A DNA stretch of 64,000 nucleotides, taken from assembly GCF_014201735.1 (NCBI RefSeq), contig NZ_JACHFE010000002.1, forward strand, positions 496,001 to 560,000. The letters are read 5' to 3'. Under the pieces are notes generated by a model, which saw nothing but the letters and a program-made list of their open reading frames with translations, made no database searches and was not told where the DNA came from. Below, piece after piece: positions 11,901 to 21,524 of this stretch (within the stretch, counting starts at the first letter, position 1; each line of letters begins with the position of its first letter). A program made the position numbers and the translations under genes. Source of the stretch: Marinobacter oulmenensis (GTDB lineage: Bacteria > Pseudomonadota > Gammaproteobacteria > Pseudomonadales > Oleiphilaceae).

Positions 11901-11999
11901 CGATTGCAGCTCCATTTCCCCGAGTCCGAGGGCATGCGCCATTCCGGAACCGAGCCCTCCTGCCAGCGCCAGGGCAACCGCAAGCTTGCGTACCTTCAT
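8925..11999 (-). CDS. fimV: FimV/HubP family polar hub and pilus-assembly protein
   Basis: A large inner-membrane protein (1024 residues) that in Pseudomonas supports type IV pilus assembly and in Vibrio and Shewanella organises the cell pole. A signal peptide (residues 1-23, ending AHA) is followed by the conserved FimV N-terminal domain. A LysM peptidoglycan-binding domain follows (about 185-255, with SDTLWGIAEQVRP). Next come a coiled coil (about 325-370), a long acidic Ala/Glu-rich periplasmic stretch, a transmembrane helix (about 525-548), a very acidic cytoplasmic tail with TPR-like helices, and the conserved C-terminal cap (about 985-1024, LDLARAYIEMGDSDGARDIL). The position between asd and truA is the classical one. 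Confidence 0.95.
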   Translation of the reverse strand: MKVRKLAVALALAGGLGSGMAHALGLGEMELQSWLNEPLDAEITLRQSRGMTPDDVIVNVAPEAAYRRVGLERNQFLSNLKFEVVTGADGSLVIDVSSREPVREPYLNFLLELTWPNGRLLREYAVLVDPPVYAEESGVEEPVQAPATSSQQAAAPERSAESRRRQAQAEGSLSRSTGPRTLGPTGPSDTLWGIAEQVRPDSSVSIPQVMLAIQDENPDAFMGGNINRLKRGEVLRVPTMEQMRSRSRAEASRLFARQNEEFQSRQTVDATATAQSGAPAGEAAGDDSELKLLVADNESETSRSAEEGGSAGGDGQQPGGADAGSAVAAEELDAIRRENEELSSRMEDLQDQVETLQRLLELKNTQLADMQNQAAQDDAVATDAPAAEGSGGQDASSTDSESLPSEESATTEAMDSDDASASETVESTTPEAGAAQATGSEQDSASGESETGDAAQGEGDTQSQDDAEPVAAEEPAATDAVAEAEQPAAIEPEPEPEAEAPAPVQQDQEPPRERSFPGNIIGMILDNPMYQIALGGGLVLLLLVLMLVMRRRAQQEKAFYEQFTNDEDSEVESGTGGFDLSLDGETDEEKPDGGDPIAEADNYLAYGRNEQAAQVLEEAISREPSRSDLRLKLLGVYADSQDREAFERQYGELAAFEDDDVTAQADELKRRLDEAEATPSIDDLESQLRSESLAGSGSDEAEDDLSFDDLPSSSDDLESDEFESASEESLAHEFGEPASEGSGTTDARDEAIEFDLSMDDLDESTDDAGGENASPDEGFDYDTLDFDLEDGNGDQASTSGGEIEKDDLDLGDTLDLDIDDSETPEEPVEGEDKSESDDELSLSGEGLDDSFLDDLDSELDKVTGDEGSVSDDDESVVDELDVDLSEEDLALMNEFSEGNGGVDSEPDAEAEPDDTEIPSLDEEVTSPDLPTEEAAETGDSTEAPPEAAETGDPAPLDLDEADLGDDDDFDFLAGTDEAATKLDLARAYIEMGDSDGARDILEEVSLEGDDQQKAEAEELLKNLS

Positions 12000-12343
12000 G
12001 CTTCTTCCTTTCCAGTCTCCGTTATTCCTGACTGCCGTGTGTCGACAGAATCGGACGAGGTTGGCTATCTACCGTCTTGTTCTTCCTGCGCCTGTGTCGC
12101 AAAGATACTGTTAGATCTGGCAAGTATTGTTGATAACATCCCTTTTATCAATCACACAGCTGCAATCCTTTCACTGCCTTTTCAATAATTAGCCGGAACT
12201 TCCTAAGTAACCTACGAAACTCATGGCAGTTTTATTAACTCTATGAAAAATAACAGGGGCGGACCCTGAAATCAGCATCCGCCCCTGTTGGCCTTCCAAA
12301 AACCGGACACAGTTGGCATTAATCTGCCCCCTGAACCCCGGCC
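12000..12343. other. Intergenic region between asd and fimV
   Basis: A 344-base non-coding stretch, AT-rich compared with its neighbours. It contains the asd terminator (12252-12289) and must contain the fimV promoter, which I cannot place with confidence. A 7-base inverted repeat, TTGATAA at 12130-12136 with TTATCAA at 12145-12151, could be an operator. I see no gene here. Confidence 0.6.
12252..12289 (-). terminator. Rho-independent terminator after asd
   Basis: A perfect 12-base-pair stem (AACAGGGGCGGA with TCCGCCCCTGTT) around a 14-base loop. On the minus strand it is followed by ATTTTTCAT. It lies 54 bases past the asd stop, separating asd from fimV. Confidence 0.85.
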
Positions 12344-13459
12344 TTAGCGCTCCTGAAGGATCCGCAGCATACGACGCAGGGGCTCGGCGGCACCCCACAG
12401 CAGCTGGTCACCCACGGTGAACGCCGAAATATACTCCGGCCCCATGGTCAGCTTACGGATCCGGCCAATGGGAATACCCAGCGTACCGGTTACCTTCGCC
12501 GGCGTGAGCTCCTCCATGGTGGCATCCTTTTCGTTGGGAATCACTTTCACCCAGTCATTGGCCTTGGCCAGGATGCTTTCGATTTCGGAAACCGGAAGAT
12601 CTTTCTTGAGTTTGATGGTCAGCGCCTGACTATGGGAGCGCATGGCCCCGATCCGGACACACAGACCGTCGATGGGAATCGGGTTGTCGCTTCGACCCAG
12701 GATCTTGTTGGTCTCAACGCCCGCCTTCCACTCTTCCTTGCTCATGCCGTTATCGAGCGGCTTGTCGATAAACGGAATCAGGCTGCCTGCCAGCGGAACG
12801 CCGAAGTTGTCAGTCGGAAAATCACCTGAACGCATGGTGTCAGTCACCTTGCGATCAATATCCAGAATCGCGGAAGACGGATCATCGAGTTCCGCTTTCA
12901 CGGCGCCATTGAGCGCGCCCATCTGGTTCAGCAGTTCACGCATATGCTTGGCACCGGAACCGGACGCCGCCTGATAGGTCATGGGCGTGACCCACTCCAC
13001 CAGATCCTGCTCCAGCAGTCCGCCCAGCGCCAGCATCATCAGGCTTACAGTGCAGTTACCGCCGATATAGTCTTTCACGCCCCGGTTCAGAGCGTCATCG
13101 ATGACGTTACGGTTGACCGGATCCAGTACGATCACAGAGTGATCAACCATCCGCAGCGTTGAGGCGGCATCAATCCAGTAGCCTTCCCAGCCTGCGTCAC
13201 GCAGTTTCTGATACACCTCACCGGTGTAATCGCCACCCTGGCAGGTAACGATCACATCCATGCTTTTCAGGGTGTCGATATCGAACGCGTCCTGCAGTGG
13301 CGGAACGCCGTCCTTGCCTACGTCCGGAGCCGGCTTCCCGGTCTGGGAAGTGGAAAAGAACACCGGATCGATGTCGGCAAAATCGTTTTCTTCACGCATG
13401 CGCTGCATGAGCACGGAACCAACCATGCCACGCCAGCCTACAAGTCCAACTCGCTTCAT
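12344..13459 (-). CDS. asd: Aspartate-semialdehyde dehydrogenase
   Basis: Reduces aspartyl phosphate to aspartate semialdehyde with NADPH, the branch point for lysine/diaminopimelate, methionine and threonine. The 371 residues begin with the nucleotide-binding [14 protein letters not shown]. The catalytic Cys136 lies in [10 protein letters not shown], one residue from its E. coli position, and the active-site His is in [13 protein letters not shown]. The length matches the gram-negative type. A clear terminator follows, so asd is probably the end of its transcript. Confidence 0.97.
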   Translation of the reverse strand: MKRVGLVGWRGMVGSVLMQRMREENDFADIDPVFFSTSQTGKPAPDVGKDGVPPLQDAFDIDTLKSMDVIVTCQGGDYTGEVYQKLRDAGWEGYWIDAASTLRMVDHSVIVLDPVNRNVIDDALNRGVKDYIGGNCTVSLMMLALGGLLEQDLVEWVTPMTYQAASGSGAKHMRELLNQMGALNGAVKAELDDPSSAILDIDRKVTDTMRSGDFPTDNFGVPLAGSLIPFIDKPLDNGMSKEEWKAGVETNKILGRSDNPIPIDGLCVRIGAMRSHSQALTIKLKKDLPVSEIESILAKANDWVKVIPNEKDATMEELTPAKVTGTLGIPIGRIRKLTMGPEYISAFTVGDQLLWGAAEPLRRMLRILQER

Positions 13460-13531
13460 GGGCGACCTTTGAACCTCGTTGTTTTATGCCCGCCCGCTAC
13501 CGTTATCGCTGGCAGGGACAGGATGGGTGAT

Positions 13532-13562
13532 CCCGCAGCGGCTGCGTCCCGCCGCTGTCGGG
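13532..13562. other. GC-rich hairpin between leuB and asd
   Basis: CAGCGGC at 13536-13542 pairs with GCCGCTG at 13551-13557. CCCG and CGGG extend the stem past a one-base bulge. On the minus strand it starts 27 bases after the leuB stop, but no T-run follows, so it is not a typical terminator. It could be a processing or pausing site, or part of the asd leader. The minus-strand loop reads GGGACGCA. Confidence 0.45.
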
Positions 13563-13588
13563 TCTTGTTTGCCGGTCAGGAACCGTCT

Positions 13589-14662
<1,074 letters not shown>

Positions 14663-14678
14663 CATCATTTCCTTGTTC

Positions 14679-15326
14679 TCAGTTTCCGGAATTGAACAGC
14701 CAGGGAGCGGTCTGCCTGCGTTTTTCTTCATAGTCGCGGATCAGGCCGGCATCTTCCAGGGTGACACCGATGTCGTCCAGACCATTGAGCAGGCAATGAC
14801 GGCGGAAGTCGTCCACCTCGAAGCTGAAAGACTCGCCAGATGGCGTGGTCACCGTCTTTGCCTCCAGGTCGATCGAGAGCTGATAGCCGTCATTCTCCTC
14901 GGTCTCAAGAAACAGTTTATCGACCACATCTTCTTTAAGAACAATAGGTAACAGGCCATTCTTAAAGCAGTTGTTGTAGAATATGTCGGCAAAGCTCGGA
15001 GCGATAATCACCCGGAAGCCGAAATCATCCAGCGCCCAGGGCGCGTGCTCACGGCTGGAGCCGCAACCGAAGTTGGAGCGGGCCAGAAGCACGCTGGCGT
15101 TCCTGTAGCGATCCTGATTAAGCACGAAATCCGGGTTGATCGGGCGCTGGGAGCAATCCTGATCCGGCTTGCCTTCGTCCAGATAACGCAGTTCGTCAAA
15201 CAGATTCGGGCCGAAGCCGGTGCGCTTGATCGACTTCAGAAACTGCTTGGGAATGATCATGTCCGTATCCACATTGGACCGGTCCATGGGGGCGACAACG
15301 CCCTGATGTTGCGTAAATGCGCGCAT
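14679..15326 (-). CDS. leuD: 3-isopropylmalate dehydratase small subunit
   Basis: Swivel subunit of isopropylmalate isomerase, which pairs with LeuC. The 215 residues show [19 protein letters not shown] and the characteristic [13 protein letters not shown] motif near residue 85. It lies 17 bases downstream of leuC and 16 upstream of leuB, in one operon. Confidence 0.97.
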   Translation of the reverse strand: MRAFTQHQGVVAPMDRSNVDTDMIIPKQFLKSIKRTGFGPNLFDELRYLDEGKPDQDCSQRPINPDFVLNQDRYRNASVLLARSNFGCGSSREHAPWALDDFGFRVIIAPSFADIFYNNCFKNGLLPIVLKEDVVDKLFLETEENDGYQLSIDLEAKTVTTPSGESFSFEVDDFRRHCLLNGLDDIGVTLEDAGLIRDYEEKRRQTAPWLFNSGN

Positions 15327-15343
15327 GGTGTCTCTCCTGTGGA

Positions 15344-16762
15344 TCAGTTCATCAATTCGCGGACATCAATAAAATGGCCGGTAACGGCCGCTGCCGCTGC
15401 CATGGCCGGGCTTACCAGATGGGTACGGCCACCGAAGCCCTGACGACCCTCGAAGTTCCGGTTGGACGTAGAGGCACAATGCTCGCCCTGCCCCAGTTTA
15501 TCGGCGTTCATCGCCAGACACATGGAGCAACCCGGATCACGCCATTCCAGACCGGCTTCGATGAAAACCTTATCCAGACCTTCCTGCTCCGCCTGGGCCT
15601 TCACCAGACCCGAACCCGGCACCACCATGGCCTGCTTGAGGCTCGGGGATACCTTGCGGCCCTTGACCACGGCGGCGGCTTCACGCAGATCCTCAATGCG
15701 GCTGTTGGTGCAGGAACCGATGAACACCCGATCCAGCTGGATGTCGGTGATATTCTGGTTCGGCTTCAACCCCATGTATCTCAGGGCGCGGACAATGCCT
15801 TCGCGCTTGATCGGATCGGCTTCCTGCTCCGGATCCGGTACCTTGCCTTCAACACCGGTGACCATTTCCGGAGAGGTTCCCCAGCTTACTTGCGGCTGAA
15901 TGGCGGAACCGTCCAGCTCGACGACTTTGTCGAATTCGGCATCAACGTCACTGTGCAGCGTGTTCCAGTAAGCCACGGCCTTGTCCCAGGTTTCGCCCTT
16001 GGGCGCAAACGGACGGCCTTTGACATAGTCAATGGTGGTGTCATCCACGGCCACCATCCCGACACGGGCACCGGCTTCGATGGACATGTTGCAGATACTC
16101 ATGCGGGCTTCCATGCTCAGGCCGCGGATCGCCTCGCCACCAAACTCAATGGCATAGCCGGTGCCGCCGGCGGTACCGATTTTGCCAATAATGGCCAGGA
16201 CCACGTCCTTGCCGGTCACGCCCGGCGCCAGCTTGCCATCGACCCTGACCAGCATGTTTTTCATCTTTTTCTGGACCAGGCACTGGGTGGCCAGAACGTG
16301 CTCGACTTCGGAAGTGCCGATACCGTGGGCCAGACAGCCAAAGGCGCCATGGGTAGAGGTGTGGGAGTCACCACAGACGATACTCATACCCGGCAGAGTC
16401 GCGCCCTGCTCCGGCCCGATCACATGCACGATGCCCTGACGCATGTCCTTGATCTTGAATTCCAGGATGCCGAACTCGTCGCAGTTTTTATCGAGAGTCT
16501 CCACCTGCGTCCGGGACACCGGGTCAACAATGCCGTCGATACCGCGCTCACGGTCGGTGGTCGGCACGTTGTGGTCCGGGGTGGCGATATTGGCGTCAAT
16601 GCGCCAGGGTTTACGACCGGCCAGACGCAGGCCTTCAAACGCCTGCGGCGAGGTGACTTCGTGCAGCAACTGCCGGTCGATGTAAATCAGCGCGGAACCG
16701 TCGTCCCGCTGTTTGACCAGATGGTCATCCCACAATTTGTCGTATAAGGTCTTGCCCGCCAT
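15344..16762 (-). CDS. leuC: 3-isopropylmalate dehydratase large subunit
   Basis: Aconitase-family subunit carrying a [4Fe-4S] cluster; with LeuD it interconverts 2- and 3-isopropylmalate. The 472 residues include the cluster cysteines in [12 protein letters not shown] and in GCSMCLAMN, and the substrate motif [13 protein letters not shown]. It is first in leuCDB and divergent from a LysR-type gene across a 581-base region. leuA is not in the window. Confidence 0.97.
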   Translation of the reverse strand: MAGKTLYDKLWDDHLVKQRDDGSALIYIDRQLLHEVTSPQAFEGLRLAGRKPWRIDANIATPDHNVPTTDRERGIDGIVDPVSRTQVETLDKNCDEFGILEFKIKDMRQGIVHVIGPEQGATLPGMSIVCGDSHTSTHGAFGCLAHGIGTSEVEHVLATQCLVQKKMKNMLVRVDGKLAPGVTGKDVVLAIIGKIGTAGGTGYAIEFGGEAIRGLSMEARMSICNMSIEAGARVGMVAVDDTTIDYVKGRPFAPKGETWDKAVAYWNTLHSDVDAEFDKVVELDGSAIQPQVSWGTSPEMVTGVEGKVPDPEQEADPIKREGIVRALRYMGLKPNQNITDIQLDRVFIGSCTNSRIEDLREAAAVVKGRKVSPSLKQAMVVPGSGLVKAQAEQEGLDKVFIEAGLEWRDPGCSMCLAMNADKLGQGEHCASTSNRNFEGRQGFGGRTHLVSPAMAAAAAVTGHFIDVRELMN

Positions 16763-16865
16763 GATGCTCTCTCACTCTTTTGGGGGTTCTGTTTTATGGC
16801 ACTTCCTGAAGTTTACCCGCCCATGCTTGATAACCTCAATTCATGTTTTTTATTCATTGCATTCC

Positions 16866-16875
16866 ATTCCGGAAT
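16866..16875. promoter_or_regulatory. Palindrome upstream of leuC, possible regulator site
   Basis: The sequence ATTCCGGAAT is a perfect 10-base palindrome about 104 bases upstream of the leuC ATG, preceded by a second ATTCC. A divergent LysR-type gene makes an operator here plausible. The site has no further support. Confidence 0.3.
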
Positions 16876-16929
16876 TCTTCATTGTTCTTTTGAGACTCAA
16901 AGCCAGGTTAACTGCAGCTCCGTGCCGGA

Positions 16930-17042
16930 CGCGAGTCGGCGGGATGCCTTGCCAAAAGACGCTCGAGCCGTCCATGGGCGCTTGTTTCGGGCCATCCCTG
17001 GCCCTCAAAACTTTTGGCAAGGCATCCCCACCAACTCGCTCT
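16930..17042 (-). repeat. Palindromic structured element, copy 1 (leuC-facing)
   Basis: Perfect 18-base arms (GGGATGCCTTGCCAAAAG at 16941-16958 and its complement at 17011-17028) continue as an imperfect stem to about 16930 and 17042. Between them, read on the minus strand, are a hairpin GGGCCA-GGGA-TGGCCC and a second weaker hairpin with loop CATGGAC. The core aligns with copy 2 in about 44 of 54 columns when the strands are reversed. It is sense-oriented with respect to leuC, whose ATG lies about 170 bases downstream. Confidence 0.8.
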
Positions 17043-17170
17043 TGGGCGATTGCGCAAAACGCTCTCGTCTCCAAACTTTCTAATCCTTCACTGGAGGTGA
17101 GATTGGTATCAGAAGGCCTGACTTACATGACTTCAATACTATCCCGGCAACGGTGCGCTATTACCCAAGC

Positions 17171-17292
17171 GCGACAAGCGGTTTCAGGGGCCTTCTCCCA
17201 AAAATTTCGAAGGCCATGGATGGCCTGAGAGAAGCGCACATGGACGTGCTCGTAGCGGTTTTTGGGAGAAGGCCCCTGAGACCGCGACTATC
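17171..17292 (+). repeat. Palindromic structured element, copy 2 (LysR-facing)
   Basis: Arms at 17179-17204 and 17259-17284 pair over 26 bases with a single mismatch (GGGGCCTTCTCCCAAAAA is the central part). Inside are the hairpins AGGCCA-TGGA-TGGCCT and GCAC-ATGGAC-GTGC. It is homologous to copy 1 but in the opposite orientation, and it ends about 55 bases before the LysR-type ATG on the same strand. Confidence 0.8.
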
Positions 17293-17343
17293 GCCAAGCT
17301 GGCAGGCTAACGAGCATCAGGGCAACTCACAGGTAAAGAAAAC

Positions 17344-18237
17344 ATGGACTCCAACTCGCTAAAAGCGTTTCTATGCATTGTGGACCAGGGCTCATTCTCG
17401 GAAGCGGCCGAAATCCTGCACCTGACCCAGCCGGCCATCAGCAAGCGTCTGGCGACCCTGGAAAACCAGCTAGACACCCGGTTGGTGGATCGCAGCCACC
17501 GGGAAATCCGCCTGACCGACGCGGGCGCCAGACTGCTGCCCCATGCCCGGAAGATCCTCGATGAAATACACAACGCCCGTCATTCCATTACCGCCAATAA
17601 CGAAACCGTCGGCGGGGAATTGCATGCGATTGCCAGCCACCACATCGGCCTGCACCACCTGCCCGACTGGTTACGACGATTCCGGCGGGAGTATCCCCAG
17701 GTCGATCTGAACCTCCAGTTCATGGAATCCGACGCTGCCTATACCCAGATGGACAAGCGCAACGCCGAGCTGGCCTTCGTCACCCTCAGTGACAGCATGA
17801 ACCCGGAATTCAGCATTCTGGCCCAGTGGCCCGACCCGATGGCCTTCGTGGTGGGCGCAGACCATCCACTGGCGGACGTCCCAAGCCCCACACTCAGGGA
17901 TCTGGTTCCACACCCCGCCCTCGTGCCGGATACAAGCTCAGCCACCTATCGCGTGGTCAGCCGCCTGTTTCTGGAAGAGAACCTGACGCTCAAGCCGCTG
18001 ATGCCCACCAACTACCTGGAAACCATCAAAATGATGACCAGCGTCGGTCTGGGATGGAGCGTGCTGCCGGTAAGCATGCTTGATGACAGCCTGCGGGTTG
18101 TCCCGGTCCCGCACCGGGTAAGCCGGGTTCTTGGCGCGATCGCCCTGTCCGGGCGAGAGCTCGGCAAGGCGGCACAGGCGCTGCTCGACATTGTCGAACA
18201 GCAGGAAGGTATCAACAGGGGGCGGGATCAGGCCTGA
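17344..18237 (+). CDS. LysR-type transcriptional regulator divergent from leuC
   Basis: A 297-residue LysR family protein. The winged helix-turn-helix occupies residues 1-60 (FSEAAEILHLTQPAISKRL is the recognition region), followed by a periplasmic-binding-like effector domain at about residues 90-290. Divergent placement next to leuCDB is classical for a LysR regulator and its target and suggests control of leucine biosynthesis. The effector cannot be read from the sequence. The 3' end overlaps the convergent MFS gene by 10 bases. Confidence 0.92.
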   Translation: MDSNSLKAFLCIVDQGSFSEAAEILHLTQPAISKRLATLENQLDTRLVDRSHREIRLTDAGARLLPHARKILDEIHNARHSITANNETVGGELHAIASHHIGLHHLPDWLRRFRREYPQVDLNLQFMESDAAYTQMDKRNAELAFVTLSDSMNPEFSILAQWPDPMAFVVGADHPLADVPSPTLRDLVPHPALVPDTSSATYRVVSRLFLEENLTLKPLMPTNYLETIKMMTSVGLGWSVLPVSMLDDSLRVVPVPHRVSRVLGAIALSGRELGKAAQALLDIVEQQEGINRGRDQA

Positions 18238-19379
18238 GTATCCGGCGCCGGCGGTGGTTCCAGGGCTTTCCAGCAGATAACCAGGGCAATCGCCATGGCC
18301 GCCGCCCCGCCCCAGAAAGCTGCCGACGTACTCACCCCGTCGACAAGGAACCCCGACATCCAGGCCCCCACGGCGCCACCTGCACCGAACGTCAGGCCGC
18401 TATATAGGGCCTGGCCCTGACCATGATGGTGGTGGCCGAAAAAGCCCTGGATGTACTGCACTGAAACCGCGTGCAGCGCCCCATAAGACGCCGCGTGTAA
18501 CAGCTGGGCGAAGATCAGAACCGGCAGCAGCCAGGTCAGCTCGGCGATCAGTGACCAGCGCAGCATGGTCAGGGCCAGCGCCCCCAGGACAATCTGGCGG
18601 ACCGTAAAGCGCCGGGATAACCGGTGCATCACCAGGAACAGACCAATCTCGGCCAACACCCCCAGCGACCAGAGCAGCCCGATCGCCAGCTTGCCATAGC
18701 CATTCTGCTCAAGATGTATGCTGAAGAAGGTGTAGTAAGCCCCGTGGGAAACCTGAAGCAGAAAGTTCATCGCAAAGAAGGCAATCACCGCCGGGTGGGT
18801 GACAATGGCCTTGAGGCTGCCTTTGGGCGCCGGAGGTTTTCTCTCACCCCGCTCCGAGGGCACCAGAAAGGTGGAGACGGCAATACCGGCAAACACCGGC
18901 AACAGCAGCCACGGTAACTGACTGATCTCGATGATCTCGAGCAGCCCGCCGATCATCGCCACTGAGCCGATAAAACCGACCGACCCCCACAGTCGGACGC
19001 GACCATAACGATCCCTCTGGGCCCCCAGCTCCCGGAGGGTAATCACTTCATAGAGGGGCAGGACCGCATTCCAGAAGAAGGTAAAAACCAGCATGACCAG
19101 CAGAAGCCCGTAAAACCCCGGTTCCAGGAAGACCCCGGCGAAAAACAGTGATCCGGACAGAGCCCCGAAGCGCACCAGCCTTACCCGCTGACCGCTCCGG
19201 TCACCGAGCCAGCCCCACACATTGGGGGCCACAACTTTGGTCAACTGGATCGTCGCCATCAGGGTGGCGATCTGGAGGTAGGAAAAGCCCTGCCCCTCCA
19301 GATAGAGGGACCAGTAGGGCAACAGCCCCCCGAGGAGGGCGAAAAACCAGAAGTAGAGATTCGACAGCCGCCAGTAGAT
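18228..19379 (-). CDS. MFS transporter, HcaT/NupG-like (MFS_1-like)
   Basis: An integral membrane protein with about 12 hydrophobic segments, resembling the 3-phenylpropionate transporter HcaT family; substrate unknown. The longest frame with a standard start begins with TTG at 19322 (364 residues), but that cuts through the first helix. The same frame extends upstream without a stop and encodes IYWRLSNLYFWFFALLGGLL, which completes helix 1 and the family N-terminus. A strong GAGGAGG ribosome site lies 7 bases before an ATC codon at 19379, 18 bases after the aroC stop. I therefore place the start at this ATC, tentatively. Confidence 0.82.
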   Translation of the reverse strand: MYWRLSNLYFWFFALLGGLLPYWSLYLEGQGFSYLQIATLMATIQLTKVVAPNVWGWLGDRSGQRVRLVRFGALSGSLFFAGVFLEPGFYGLLLVMLVFTFFWNAVLPLYEVITLRELGAQRDRYGRVRLWGSVGFIGSVAMIGGLLEIIEISQLPWLLLPVFAGIAVSTFLVPSERGERKPPAPKGSLKAIVTHPAVIAFFAMNFLLQVSHGAYYTFFSIHLEQNGYGKLAIGLLWSLGVLAEIGLFLVMHRLSRRFTVRQIVLGALALTMLRWSLIAELTWLLPVLIFAQLLHAASYGALHAVSVQYIQGFFGHHHHGQGQALYSGLTFGAGGAVGAWMSGFLVDGVSTSAAFWGGAAAMAIALVICWKALEPPPAPDTQA

Positions 19380-19397
19380 GGTAGCGCCTCCTCTCGA

Positions 19398-20492
19398 TCA
19401 GAGTTGTTTGAGAACGGGCGTGTCTACACTGACATCGCCATTCTGGCCGCGATGACGCAGATAATGATCCATCAGCACGATGGCCATCATGGCCTCGGCA
19501 ATCGGTGTGGCACGGATGCCGACACAGGGATCGTGGCGCCCGGTGGTCACCACCTCTACGGGGTTACCATCGACATCAATGCCCTGCCCCGGCAGACGGA
19601 GGCTGGACGTGGGCTTAAGTGCCATGCTGGCGACAATCGGCTGGCCAGAGGAAATCCCGCCGAGCACACCGCCCGCGTTATTGGACAGAAAACCGTCCGG
19701 GGTCATCTCATCCCGGTGTTCAGTGCCCTTCTGGGTAACGGATTCAAAACCGGCACCGATTTCCACGCCCTTCACGGCGTTGATGCTCATCAGCGCGTGG
19801 GCCAGATCTGCGTCCAGGCGGTCGAATATGGGCTCACCAAGGCCCGGCGGCACGCCATCGGCGACCACATTGATCCGGGCACCAATGGAATCCCCCTCCT
19901 TGCGCAGCGCATCCATGTAGGCTTCCATTTCCGGCACCTTGTCGGCATCCGGGCAGAAGAACGGGTTCTGGTGTACCTGATCCCAGTCCAGTTTCTCTAT
20001 GCTGATCGGTCCCAACTGGGACAGATAACCACGGATACGGATTCCCAGACGCTGCTCAAGGAATTTGCGGGCCACCGCACCGGCTGCCACGCGCATGGCG
20101 GTCTCGCGAGCCGAGGAACGGCCGCCACCGCGATAATCCCGGATGCCATACTTGTGGGTGTAGGTGTAGTCCGCATGTGCCGGGCGGAACTGCTGGGCAA
20201 TCTTGGAGTAATCCTTGGAACGTTGATCGGTGTTTTCAATCAGCAATCCAATGGGCGTCCCTGTGGTGCGGCCTTCAAAGACACCGGAAAGGATACGGAC
20301 CTCATCGGCTTCCCGGCGCTGCGTGGTATGGCGCGAGGTGCCGGGCTTTCGGCGATCCAGGTCCCGCTGCATATCCGCTTCCGACAGTTCCAGCCCCGGC
20401 GGGCAACCATCAATGATGCACCCCAGGGCAGCGCCGTGACTCTCGCCAAAGGTCGTGACCGTAAACAGTTTACCGAATGTATTTCCCGACAT
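19398..20492 (-). CDS. aroC: Chorismate synthase
   Basis: Makes chorismate from EPSP with reduced FMN, the last shikimate step. The 364 residues carry all three family signatures: [18 protein letters not shown] at the N-terminus, the region around [19 protein letters not shown], and [17 protein letters not shown] near the C-terminus. It is 51 bases downstream of prmB. The MFS gene follows closely and is probably cotranscribed. Confidence 0.97.
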   Translation of the reverse strand: MSGNTFGKLFTVTTFGESHGAALGCIIDGCPPGLELSEADMQRDLDRRKPGTSRHTTQRREADEVRILSGVFEGRTTGTPIGLLIENTDQRSKDYSKIAQQFRPAHADYTYTHKYGIRDYRGGGRSSARETAMRVAAGAVARKFLEQRLGIRIRGYLSQLGPISIEKLDWDQVHQNPFFCPDADKVPEMEAYMDALRKEGDSIGARINVVADGVPPGLGEPIFDRLDADLAHALMSINAVKGVEIGAGFESVTQKGTEHRDEMTPDGFLSNNAGGVLGGISSGQPIVASMALKPTSSLRLPGQGIDVDGNPVEVVTTGRHDPCVGIRATPIAEAMMAIVLMDHYLRHRGQNGDVSVDTPVLKQL

Positions 20493-20543
20493 AATTCAAT
20501 ATCTTATCAGTGTAATTAAAAGTGCTTCCCCAGGATGGACTGT

Positions 20544-21452
20544 TCAGCCGCCTCGGCGCTCCTGCCATTCACGCAGGTCCCGGGCGAACAACAGGAATAC
20601 ACCGTCGCCCCCGTTTTCGAACTCCAGCCAGGTCAACGGCAGATCCGGATAGGCTTCATCCATGGCCAGCCAGGAATTACCCACTTCGACAATCAGCAGC
20701 CCGTCTTCGGTCAGGTGCTCGGAGGCCTTCGCGATGATGCGGTGGGCGATGTCCAGCCCATCGTCACCGGCGGCCAGGCCCAGCTCGGGCTCGTGATGAT
20801 ACTCGCTGGGCATGCCCGCCAGATCCTGCGCATCGACATAGGGCGGGTTGCTGACAATCACATCGAACCGACCGGTCACCTGGTCAAACACATCGGATCT
20901 CACGGTCTGTACCCGGTTCTCAAGCCCGTGCAGACGTATGTTTGCGTCAGCCACCGACAGGGCCTCTGCCGATACATCCGAGAGCACAACCTCGGCGTCC
21001 TCGAAAACCATCGCGGCGCCAATACCAATGCAGCCGCTGCCCGTACACAGATCCAGCACGCGCTCGACATCAACCTCCCCGAGCCAGGGTTGCAGACCGT
21101 TTTCGAGCAGTTCGCCAATCGGCGAGCGGGGGATCAGCACCCGCTCGTCCACCTGGAACGGCATGCCCATGAACCAGGCTTCGCCAAGCAGGTAGGCCAC
21201 CGGAATCCGCTCAGCGATACGACGCTCAACCCGATCCAGGATCAGGGTTCTCTCCTCACGGGTCAGCCGGGCATCCAGGAAGACATTGTTGTTTTCCTGT
21301 GGCAGGTGGACGCTGCGCAAAACCAATTGTACCGCCTCATCCCAGACATTGTCGGTGCCATGGCCGTAGTAGAGGTCGGAACTGGCAAACCGGGAGCACG
21401 CGTAACGGATGAGATCACGGATGCTGTGCAGATCATCGGCGGGGCTGGTCAA
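20544..21452 (-). CDS. prmB: Ribosomal protein L3 N5-glutamine methyltransferase
   Basis: An S-adenosylmethionine-dependent methyltransferase of the HemK/PrmB type. The glutamine-methylating motif SNPPYVDA lies near residue 195 and the AdoMet loop [14 protein letters not shown] near residue 140. The 302 residues and neighbouring aroC favour PrmB over PrmC. The start is a TTG at 21452 with an AGGA site about 10 bases upstream. No in-frame ATG precedes the conserved N-terminal helix. Confidence 0.93.
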   Translation of the reverse strand: MTSPADDLHSIRDLIRYACSRFASSDLYYGHGTDNVWDEAVQLVLRSVHLPQENNNVFLDARLTREERTLILDRVERRIAERIPVAYLLGEAWFMGMPFQVDERVLIPRSPIGELLENGLQPWLGEVDVERVLDLCTGSGCIGIGAAMVFEDAEVVLSDVSAEALSVADANIRLHGLENRVQTVRSDVFDQVTGRFDVIVSNPPYVDAQDLAGMPSEYHHEPELGLAAGDDGLDIAHRIIAKASEHLTEDGLLIVEVGNSWLAMDEAYPDLPLTWLEFENGGDGVFLLFARDLREWQERRGG

Positions 21453-21524
21453 AACAATGGTTCCTGAGGATGTGAATGTAGCGGCGGATTATACGCTGTT
21501 TCCCCGCTCACCTGCAGCCATTGA

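Larger units (their letters stand above)
16763..17343. other. Divergent intergenic region between leuC and the LysR-type gene
   Basis: A 581-base non-coding stretch. From left to right it holds the leuC leader (16763-16929), a first long palindromic element (16930-17042), a spacer, and a second related palindromic element (17171-17292), then 50 bases to the LysR ATG. A 10-base palindrome ATTCCGGAAT lies at 16866-16875. I could not assign promoters firmly. An open frame of 69 codons across the second element (17153-17362) runs into the LysR gene and is not credible as a gene. Confidence 0.6.

Noticed and set aside
15317-16747. A 476-codon open frame on the plus strand
   Set aside because: Antisense to leuC over its full length, with no family motif; leuC has all catalytic residues.
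16930-17292. The palindromic pair as a single insertion sequence with inverted ends
   Set aside because: There is no transposase frame between them, the copies differ in outer stem sequence, and no target duplication is visible.
17153-17362. A 69-codon open frame across the second palindromic element
   Set aside because: It is made of the two stem arms and runs into the LysR-type gene in another frame; no ribosome site.
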